From Mactromeris polynyma (lineage: Eukaryota; Mollusca; Bivalvia; Venerida; Mactridae), in contig JASFXZ010000003.1 in NCBI GenBank assembly GCA_032209605.1, positions 28,298,762-28,362,761 on the forward strand: a stretch of 64,000 bases of DNA, given 5' to 3'. The position numbers and the translations under genes are program-made. Positions 12,615 through 24,000 of this stretch are shown here, one piece after another. The notes beneath the pieces are model-generated. The model did not search any database, had not been told where the DNA came from, and worked only from the letters and a program-made list of their open reading frames with translations. Numbering within the stretch: position 1 is the stretch's first letter; the number at the start of each line of letters is the position of its first letter.

Positions 12615-14313
12615 CTGTCGAAATAAGGAGAATTGTTTGAGCGTAGAGATATCGATGTGAACATAGTACTTAATGTGGTTTAAGCATGAAGGTGAAATTG
12701 ATCATTCGAAATCATTAATATATTCTCAGCGTTCCAAAATGTATTAAATACATTCAAATAAAAAAACCAACTTGAGGCTTAACATTAATTCTGATTGAGG
12801 TCAGTCATGACCTAACAATATTCCAGCTTGTCTATTTCATGATAATGTACAAAACAGGAATTTATTCAAACATGTATTTCATTTTACCAGCGAATACTTC
12901 TAATTGCCTTTTATACTAATATTGAACCGGTATCACGTTACTTCACTCTGTTAAAAGTATCAAGTTAGCGTGTTTCTAATAGTATTAAGCAAACAACTGC
13001 AAACATCGGTGCTTTTTCTGTGCAATGTATTAATAAACACATATCTGAGTTGTATCAATCATTATGTTGTAGTTTGATGCTTCTGTTAAGGCTTCTGTTA
13101 GGCAATAAATGCTGTACCTGGACATGCTGAAATTTCACAAGTAGTTGTTTCTATATAGTCACCGAGACATGTCGAACCATCTTCACACTGTCTATAGCGC
13201 ATGTGTATGCCTGTATCACATGTACTTGAACATTGTGTCCAGTCACCCCATAACAACCACGTCGATAGTGTTGGTTCTGTTGCTACAAGAATCAGGACAA
13301 CAGACGCATAAGCATTCAAACGGCCATTCTTAGGAGACAAAACAAACATTTTTTTAAAAGACGTGCTAGTAACTGAAAAATAATAGGTTCGAAACGGCTT
13401 TTACTTATACCGAGTTACATAGACACAGGCGTCAAAAGAGTAGGTAACGTTTTAGTCTCGTTTGTAATGCTTTTAATAATGTCCCTTGAGATATTTTTAG
13501 TGGCTCACAGCTGTAGATGTTGAGGCAAAGAAAAAGTCCATCACGGGTAGTTTGTGCTGAATGTTAGAATATTCAATGACATTCTTAGTTATATTACATA
13601 ATATTTATTGATAAGCTATGAGAGTACATAGGTTTACCAGATTTCCAGATGATCAGCGGAAATGGTATTTATAATCCATAGTAAAACGTATACCCGACGT
13701 GCTTGTCTGGAATGTACTTGAAGTAAATCCACCACCCGAAGACGTTGTTGAACTCAGTCCATCACCCGAGGATGGAGTTGAATGAGTGTCATCTATAACA
13801 CACGAAAATAACTGTTTAAGTATGGTTCTTATTTTTTATAATTACTAAAATAAAATAGGATAATATTTTCTGGCTTGCTTTAATCTTATGTCTTATGTTA
13901 TCAACCACATCTTAAAGAATCCATTGTCATATGTGACATGAAACCTAGATGAGCTGGCGATCGGTACAACTGTGACATAACGAGGTGATAACAAAACAGC
14001 GATCTAGTAAAGGATATTATACTCATAACCAAAGGCTAAAAACATGCAAACCTGTAGAATCGTTGCCGCTGTTCCGTTTTGATACAACAACTGCCGCAAT
14101 TATACCCCCGACAACCCCCACTATAACTAGTGGTATAACAACCTTCAGAATTGATTTCACGTTTGGTGTCGCCGATGTTTTTACTATATCGCCAGTTCTA
14201 GATGTATCACTTACATCGTGCGTAGAATCTTTTCGTAGATGGGAGAATGTGCTGCTGTATTCTCTCGAAAATTCATATCTAGTCTTATAATTGTCTTTAA
14301 ACATGTTGACCAA

Positions 14314-15072
14314 GTAATACCCATTAAATTCAAATTAGTATTGAACAAAAATCTCATAAATCGGTAATTACAGTGCTAGACATTTACTATTCAAATACGA
14401 TATATCTGCAATTCCAATACTAGACATCTACTATACGCATTGCAAATACCTAGTATTCGACTTGAAACATTGTACATAAAGTACTATTAATTTCGTTTTC
14501 GTATGCAAGATCTCCGCGAATTGAATGTCAGATATCTGCAATTCGAACTACATATACATGTATCTTGTATTCGAAATAAGAACTAAACATCTGATATTCG
14601 AATGACAAAATGTACAGTTCGAAAGTTAGATATTGATAATTAACATTGCAATATATCTATTATTTGAATTGCAGATATCACCATTTAAATTATGCGTTTT
14701 AGATATCTGCAATTCGAATGCTAAGTATCTACATATCGAATACAATATATATCCACGGATATCTAGTATTCAGATGATAGATATATATAAGAGGTATTAA
14801 ATAGTAAAGCTGTACCCTTTAAAGATGTGTGTCATATTTTATTTCAATGCTATATTTCTGATTGTTCATTATTTATTGTGCACATCGATTTATTCTTTTC
14901 AAATCATTGCCCGTTGAAGGAGATTTAATTGTCAAATTGCCAATAAACTGAGGTGGCAGAAGCCCATGAATAGTCAATAACGCGATTTTGTTGATATTTA
15001 ATGTTTTCTAATAACGTGCAACCTTTGTCTGAATATGATCAACAAGGATTTATTTATTGAATTAACAACTAC
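14314..15072. other. Divergent intergenic region of genes C and B with degenerate repeats
   Basis: The start codons of C (14313) and B (15073) are 759 bases apart and point away from each other. About 14370-14790 is filled with degenerate, irregularly spaced copies of words such as ATATCTGCAATTCGAA and CTAGTATTCGA. Any promoter for both genes must lie here or in unseen 5' exons. I see no clear TATA box. Confidence 0.55.
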
Positions 15073-18000
15073 ATGATGGCGTCGGGAAATGATTACCGTC
15101 GACCCATTTCGGCATTAACCTTGTCGGAAATAAACCACTATGATGTATATCGTTCTAGTGATGTTGCATCACCTACGGTGTATGACAGTGACTCACTTAA
15201 TGCTGAGACGGAGCTGGGAAGTGTGGGAAGTATAAACAGTACACGAGTTTTAATCAATGCGAAGAATTCTATGTCACCTAATGTGAAAAAGATTGCTAAA
15301 CCATTTGTTGCAGTCTCGGTGGTGTGTGTTATAGCGGCACTTGTTGTAACTGTGGCGATTCTTGCTCCCAGAAACGGCACTGATGAAAGTAAGTACATTT
15401 CTTCTTTTGTTTGCAAGCACTCAAGTTTTAATAACATTTTATTGCAATCTCTTTTTTCTTTCTAAACATCTGCAATCTTTAAGATTTGGTCGAATATCCC
15501 AAATACTACTATAACATGTTAAAATACACATCATTCGCGCTTGCATTTATTACCCACTGAAAGATTTACTCTAATTTACTCAATGAATTCGTACGGTACC
15601 GATAGAATTCATTATCTATACAATTAAAGCAACACTTGATTTGTTTTATTACAGGTGATTCTGATTTAGAAACGACTGATGGTGGATTGCAACAAACAAC
15701 TTCCTCACCACAACGTACAACAAGTTCTTCTCAAGATGACACAGACAAAGTCGGTATGTATTTCACAGTAACAGTGATACTGTATTGTTAGAGATTAACA
15801 TTCATGTCATGTTTGATATACAGTAAAACTTCAATAACAAGACCACCGCTAGTTCCAAAGACATTCTGTGCGAGATGTGAGGAGGTCTGAATATCAAGTT
15901 AAAATATGGAAGAAAAATTAAAGAAAGAGCCACGAAAATACGATATTATTTAAGAGGTGGTCTTTTCAAGTTGGTTTTTAATTAAATGAGGCTTTACTGT
16001 AGTCAACCATTATTGTTGTAATTCTATTATAAGCCAAAAAAAGTATCGTTAATAAACAAAGCTTTGAAAATCTTCATTTGTTGATTATATTTTAAAACAA
16101 GAAATGTCTTTATTAAAAGATGGTCGATGCAATCTAAAGCAAATTTGTTGCAATCTGAAGGTTAAGATTTGTTGTGCAACATAAATGAAGACAAAACAAA
16201 TCAAGACAACACAATACCAATGTTCTAATTTCCAAACGAAATCAAATATGTCTAAAAATGTCATATCGACAATTTTAACATGTTAAACAAAATTGTAGAA
16301 AGTTTTAAAGTATTGAATAATGTGTTGCAAATGAATGCTGAATTTGTTTTCAAACCTTTACATTAATATTGTATACATGTATACAAGGATCGGTGTGAGA
16401 AGTCCCTGTTTTTTTAATGAGGCCTTCCCTATCCTACACTTTCTCACTTTTGGTACCTCAGTGATATTTTTGGGAAGTCCTTGTTATGTGAACGTTGCCT
16501 TCCCTATGCTACTTTTTCTCACTTTTGGTACCTCAGGGATCTGTGTGAGAAGTCCCTGTTTTGTGAATGATGCCTTCCCTATCCTACTCTTTCTCACTTT
16601 TGGTACCTCATAGATATGTTCGGGAAGTCCTTGTTTTGTGAACGCGGCCTTCCCTATCCTACTCTTTTTCTCTTTAGGTGCCTCATGGATATGTTTGGGA
16701 AGTCCCTGTTTTGTGAATGAGGCCTTCCCTATCCTACTCTTTCTCACTTTTGGTACCTCAGGGATATGTTTGGGAAGTCCTTGTGTTGTGCATGTGGCCT
16801 TCCCTCTGCTACTCTTTCTCACTTTTGGTACCTCAGGGATATGTTTGGGAAGTCACTGTTTTGTGCATGTGGCCTTCCCTCTGCTACTCTTTCTCACTTT
16901 TGGTACCTCAGGGATATGTTTGGGAAGTCCTTGTGTTGTGCATGTGGCCTTCCCTCTGCTACTCTTTCTCACTTTTGGTACCTCAGGGATATGTTTGGGA
17001 AGTCCTTGTGTTGTGCATGTGGCCTTCCCTCTGCTACTCTTTCTCACTTTTGGTACCTCAGGGATATGTTTGGGAAGTCACTGTTTTGTGCATGTGGCCT
17101 TCCCTCTGCTACTCTTTCTCACTTTTGGTACCTCAGGGATATGTTTGGGAAGTCCTTGTGTTGTGCATGTGGCCTTCCCTCTGCTACTCTTTCTCACTTT
17201 TGGTACCTCAGGGATATGTTTGGGAAGTCACTGTTTTGTGCATGTGGCCTTCCCTCTGCTACTCTTTCTCACTTTTGGTACCTCAGGGATATGTTTGGGA
17301 AGTCACTGTTTTGTGCATGTGGCCTTCCCTCTGCTACTCTTTCTCACTTTTGGTACCTCAGGGATATGTTTGGGAAGTCACTGTTTTGTGCATGTGGCCT
17401 TCCCTCTGCTACTCTTTCTCACATTTGGTAACTTGGGGATCTGTGTGGGAAGTCCCTGTTGAGTGAATGTGGCCTTCCCTGTGCTACTCGAAAACTGGTT
17501 GCTTGAGGATACCTACAGTGAATTATTGTATAATAGTCTAAAGTGCTAACCCGTCAGTACTATTTTACATACAATGTAGTTTCAAAAAATATACTGGATA
17601 CAATTTTATGTTTATTTTTCTTGTTGTAAGCTTAACAAGTATGATTCAAGTGAACTAAACTATCACAAAACGGCGATGTAAACATGTCTGAATTTGGCAC
17701 AAGCACTGATTAGTAACCAAGTGTTTCCTAAGTTAGTACTCATTAGTACTAAGCGATAGTAATTAACACAATTTGTAAAACCTTGTTGCACAATCGATGT
17801 AAATATTGAAGTTTCGGTTAAAACTGACGAGGCAAAATTTCACAGATAAGTTCGCATGATATTGGCTTTATACCATAAGAACCCCAAGTACAGAGGGTTT
17901 AATCACTAGGCCCCCTATGTATGTTTTCAAGATAACATTATGGAACTCTTTTATCAACATATGAAGTCCAACTGCTTTTAAATCAGGACAATAGTCTGCA

Positions 18001-21000
18001 CAACGATAATAACGTGAAGTAGTTGAATACGCCTTTTGTTTTATTACAAAATTATTATGTAAAGCTAGTCCGATCAAATCAGATGATCTTGAGTCCATTG
18101 TGTTATTGTCGCGTCTCTACCATCTTCCTGGTCTGTCTTTTGTTTTACTATGACATATCAAGCATACACCCTTCTGCTGTGGATTTATTTGAATGCAGAC
18201 CAAGTATAGTTACGTGAATGAGTATACATATTTCGCCAAACTACCCACTCAATGTATTCTTTGGAAAGGGCTAAGTCATACCCAACAAAATCCAGTCGAT
18301 GCAGATCGATATCGATGGGGCTTTTGGTCAGCAGTCAATTTGTCTGTCGGTAGTTTCCGTAAGTGATCGTAAAGTTTCCGATGATCACCGATTGATAACT
18401 GGTATAACACATTAACATGTAGCCTCGGGCTATTTTAGATCTAACGCTTAAAACATCATGTTTATGATTATAAAGAGAATTGTAATACTGCAAAGAAAAA
18501 TCCAGTAATTGCATTGGTTAAAGGCTCGCGTATACATAGGATTCTATATACACGGCGCTGACAGGGTATATGACGTCCGAACTCATTTCCCCTTCATGCG
18601 CCTCGTGACCATTTTCGCTGACGGCTCGAAAACTTTTATCTCTTGATGTCTGCAAGTTACTAGAAATTGACAATTGCTAGTATTAATATTCAAAACGATA
18701 GATTTTTTAAGGTTTTAGCAAAATTCAGTTCGATAAAGTCCATGAGATCAGACGCTTGAAAATAAAAATTAGAGTGCAAGCGCGCGCTTAACCATGTGTA
18801 TCGAGGTACCTTATGGGGTAATGCAATTAATTTTTAGGCAATATAACGTGTGAGTGAAATAAAAATATTTGATCTACAGGTCAGCAAGTAATTCCCGATA
18901 TATTTTAAAAGGGAAACGTTTTAATTACTGATATTATACATTACTAAAACACTCTAAACAATTTTATGAACCAAAAAACAGCAAAAATGCACAGATCTAA
19001 TTCTTAGATCTAGAGCTAGGCATTGAAACATCGCTTGTTTAGCTCAATTCTTATGAAAACACGGATTTGCAGTATTATAAATTCGTTATACTGGTTGTTG
19101 ACAGGGTATATGGGGTTATATAACCTGTCTGTGATTCATATAACCTTCGGCTAACGCCTCGAGTTATATGGCACACATACAGGTTATATTCCCCCCATAT
19201 ACCCTGTCAACAACCTGTATAACTAAAAATCTATTGAGGTTCGTTTTTGTTGATGAAACCTGGGACCAATATATATGTATATGTATATATTGGTCCCAGA
19301 TGAAACACGAGATTATTTTATTATTGAAAATTAACCTATGTGTTGGGCAAGAGTTTTCTAATGAAATAAAATAGAAAACAACAAGGAATTCGTTTCACTT
19401 AACATGTGTAATAAACACTTTGTCATGCAATTTCCAATTAAAATGATAATGTAATTTGTTCTTAATCGAACTCATGGTTATTATTGTATCGTAAAATATG
19501 GCTTAATATGGGCGATTTGCCCCACCTTACACTAATAACCAGCAACAGCCAACACACCTATGTGTTTACACAAATAAATAATAGTTTGTCTATACCTATG
19601 ACTCAAACAATTTGAATTCCGGACAAATCATTCTGAGAATGAGATTATGAATTCAAATGTGTACAATAATTTAAAGGTGCTTGGCTCTCATGGAGTACGT
19701 GGACAGAATGTGGGGTAACTTGTGGAATTGGTATACATGTAAGATACCGTTCTTGTAACACCACTGGCAGCACTGGTTGTGAAGGAATATACAAACAGAC
19801 AGAGGAATGTACCGCCATATCATGTCCAGGTAAAAAAAGAGGGGTTCAGCATGAAAATGGGTTATAAGCCACGAGTTATTTTTGATTATATTTGTTTATT
19901 CAGTTATGTTTTACCATAAACGGTTTATAATGTGGATCATACTGACTGACTCCAAATATTTATCAATGTTATACTTCCCTATGTATAATAAATTATCGGT
20001 ATAGCAGAGCCTCTTCATACAGAATCAGTGTCAACCAAGATCATATTTCAGTTCATTTTAGCAGGCGCGTAGCTTCCTGTACGCAAACTATGCAGTTGTC
20101 TACACATATTTATCAAAATAGAAAAATAAACTCTAAGAATGCAATAATGTTAAGCATTTGTTAGCACTTTGGGAAGTTAAGTTTCTAAATATGTCATACT
20201 TCAAAATTGACTCGAGATAATCAATCACATTGCACCACGAACGTTCTAGAAAATGAACTTTGCCCGGTGGAACATATCACAAAACCAATGGATGACTTGT
20301 GTACACATACCATAAGCCCTTGCTATGCCCCCAATTAGTATTCTAAGCGTGTTTCATCGATTGTTTGTGTCGGAGGGCGAAATTACGACCCAAAATAGAT
20401 ACAGTAAGCAAACTGGCGCATGTGATTTCCAAATATAAGCAGCCTGTGAAAAGTGAACGTGATAATAGCAATACATATACAATGTTCTTTGGAATCTATG
20501 TGAGCTCAAGAAAGTCAACAAGTAAAATGTGAGGATGTTAGGAGGAGGGAATTGAAAGTGTGATATGGAAGAAATTTGAGATAATTCTTAAATGGGAACT
20601 TTCCTTGTACAGTTTGCAATAATGAAGTAGAACAATTTGAATTGTATAATCACAATGAGTTTTCTAATGATAAGTTTCTGTCAGAAGAGTTTGATAATAG
20701 ATGGGTTTCAACAGCAGTGTCGCAAAAGACACAAATTATATTTTAGTATTGATATCATGTAAATCAGCATGAAAGACTTTCGACCATCTCGTATGTGTTT
20801 GTCCACGAGCACTGTCTGAACGTCCTCGGTGCATGCATGTATATTCTAATTTGCAGTGTATGGAGTGTGGAATACTTGGTCATCATGGGGTAACTGTGAT
20901 GTATCATGTGATAATGGTGTACATACACGTACAAGGCAATGCGAAAAAAGTAACACCGATGATGTTGACTGTGTCGGATCAGTGGAACAAACATCATTGT

Positions 21001-24000
21001 GTTCACATGGACCATGTCCAGGTACAACTATCAATTCTCAATATATTTATGCTTATTATATCCGACATCTAATTGTATGTGACAAATACACTCGAAAGGG
21101 TAGGGCGGTTAGCAAAGTAATTAACTTAAATTATATTCATGCATAAGGGTTAAGTTTGACTACTGTTTGAATTTCGATTAATAAGTTTTCACTTAAATCT
21201 GAAAATTATACCGTATTGACAAATAGTTGAGGTCCATACCAGCACTCAAATTCGAAAATTCATTCAAATTATTTGAGATTTACTTTAAATGCTATTCACA
21301 AAGACTTTATACGAGAAATATCGACTCAAATGTTGAAGCACTCAGATATTTGCAGTTGGTATATCGTGCGTATAATACTTGAGAATACTTCCTTCGATAA
21401 TACAGATTTGAGTGATTAAGTTGAAAACTCAACTGATCTGAGTGTTCGGATAGACTCAAAATGATGGTGTTCGTTAATATGGTCCAGTTTAATATAAAGA
21501 AGTTCACATACAGATTGTTCAATGGTGTGTACGTCTGGATCACTGAACACGGAATGCAACATGTGCGTATGTAACCAGAATATCACTGGTCAAGTTGTCT
21601 CAACCACTAATGTTCGAATCCCTGGTGTCTCCATACATGCCGATACTCCTGAAAAGAAGCTGTTAGCAACGAGTGACGCGGGCGGGGAATTTACCCTGAT
21701 GAACTTCTGTACCGGTAATAAAATTGTTGCCGAGTTGACTGGCTTTGTGACACAAACTGTGGAAATCAGCACACTTACTCCTACGCTGACTCTGCAGACC
21801 ATTGGTATGTTACCTATTGATTTTAACAACTTCAGTATCAGTGCTTAGTAATATCTTCTAATCAACGTGTAAAATTATCTTAGTTACTTTAATAGTAGAT
21901 CAACAAAGAAACCCCAACCGGTTAACTTAATTGGCAGAAAGCTTGGTTTTCACCGGGGAGATTCGGGTTCAATTGCCGGGTGGTGCTGGTCATGCCCTTC
22001 CTTGACTTATGGCAACGATCATTTGTCCTCAACTTCGTCACGTGGAATTGTCAACTGCTTTTGGAAGGGCAGGTTGGTATTGGTTGTTCTTTTATTCCAT
22101 GAAAACTGGTTACGTCAACTGTCCGCCATATGTAACTGAAAATACTGATGAAAATGCCTTTAAATCCAATAAAAATCAATAAAACAGACCAACAAAGTAG
22201 CTCGCCGACATATTTACGCACCTGATGTACAGTTGTAGCACGAAAGGTTTGAAAACTTCCGAACGTCTAGGTCTACAGAAACGTGGATCGTTTGTCAGTG
22301 ATGATTAAACGTCCATCGATGCGTAAGATTTATTTGTAGACGCTAAAGGCGGGCTTAGAGACATTTTGACAATATGCACGAAAGTAACTCATGGCAAACA
22401 CATGACATTTAACAACCATGTTTTGAATATGTAATAAACGTTATCAGCCCAGGTGTTTCCGTCACTGATTTAACCAGTTCTCCATATACTAATGCAATTT
22501 TGTATTACAATGAGTGTTCATTCTATCGATAGAGCAACCGTACATGAAGACTGCACCACGGCGCAAGGCACGGCTAGTTGGTGAGGAGATGACACATTGT
22601 TGCTCTGTCGAGGCAAATCCAAATATTACGTACTATGAATGGTAGGTTTCTTGGCCACAATGCGCCACTTCTTTTCATCTTTATTAGATATTCGTCTATT
22701 TAGAAACGATATGTGAAATTCGTTTTTTCAGTTTGTTCGGACCGTTAAAATATTCAACTTATTAAACTGAAACTCCTTTGCCCACCAAAACCGATATATT
22801 TAGTTATGGTACGGCTCGTTATTTTCTAAAACAATGTATTTACAATTGTAGTGGCATGTGTTCGAGAAAGCAGAACTAATGTCTAGTTACTTTAGATATA
22901 TGTGTACGAGTCAAAAGAAATTAACGTTTCTAAATATAAAATAAACGTACACATTTTAAGCGCATATTTTAAAAAGACGAACTGGTTACTAACATTTACC
23001 ATTAGCACATGGATCTCATAGAGGGTACACTCTGTTTCTTGTAATAGGTGGTTTTATTATTTATTACATTCAATCCTCGGGTAAGGTTTTGATAATGGCT
23101 ACAGTGATTTCAGCACTGTTATATCTTCAACTAGCTCTAAAAGTACAGTGTCTTTGTGCAGATCTGCTTTGAACTAACTCGCATGTTGAGTATGCGAAAT
23201 TACAAACTTATGTTGTATAAATAACCTGCCTTTTAAATGTAGCCTTTGTATAATAATGTTATAAATTGTATTCAGAGAACGATAGAACATGTTCATTACA
23301 TTACCAAGTAAAGTAGCAAACGCTGTCTGTTATTTCAAAGGTTCAAGGACTCGGTACTACTAGAGGCATCCTTATACCCTAACGGCACTACATTGTCTCT
23401 AGACATACTTCAAGTTTCAGACAGCGGGAAATATTCTTGCAAAGGCAACAATGATTATGGTGGAATAGAATCACAGAAAGTCGACCTGAAAGTAAAAGGT
23501 AAATACATAGATCTCTATGTAACTTTACTGTATACAAGTGTACACAATACAATGTACAGGTTTTTAAATTCATATTATTATTCCGAAGAGCTGGTCATTG
23601 TTTTGATCGCACAGTATCCCTTGTTTTACTATCTAAATTATGTATTAGTTTATGGTGTACATGAATTAACGTTGTACTTCATTCTCAATGTGCACAGTAG
23701 AAGAAAATTTATTAGAGAATTATCATGTCTTTATCCATACGCAACATCTAATCATCACTGATCATGCAAACTTTAATATGTTCACAGAATCGCCAGATGA
23801 GTTCTGCTCAAGTACGTTTACACAGAAAAGAATGCACCTACCCTTTGATTGTATTCAATCGGACACGAATACAACGACTATTGAAGTAGGCGACTGTAGA
23901 AAAGACGTCTGCAGACAGACGGGCATCGAGGCGTCGGATACGTGCGAGGATCAGACACTGAATTGTTGTACTGCTTCGGAATTTGACATGGTACCAGTTC

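Larger units (their letters stand above)
9528..14313 (-). pseudogene. CILP-like gene C, multiply broken
   Basis: Recognisable exons (-): 14313..14052, 13792..13694, 13282..13118, 12614..12443, 12286..11990, about 11660..11552, 11402..9528. The first encodes a cytoplasmic tail and a membrane helix (residues about 55-78, VIPLVIVGVVGGIIAAVVV); the second a Ser/Thr/Gly stalk. Next come TSP1-1, TSP1-2, a regulatory-like fold, the first half of an Ig domain, and the CILP region. Breaks: the TSP1-2 exon is 172 nt (gene B: 165), shifting frame into TAG; the Ig exon has AT where its acceptor AG should be (11661-11662); the second Ig-half exon and the following Cys-rich segment are missing; an in-frame TAA at 9756-9758 precedes the last 75 codons. 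Exon 9528-11402 is otherwise open, so decay looks recent. A truncated transcript could still exist. Confidence 0.75.

Noticed and set aside
16638..17466. Long overlapping open frames on the plus strand
   Set aside because: They arise because the minisatellite period (78) is divisible by three; the same repeat is open in several frames and has no splice or start support.
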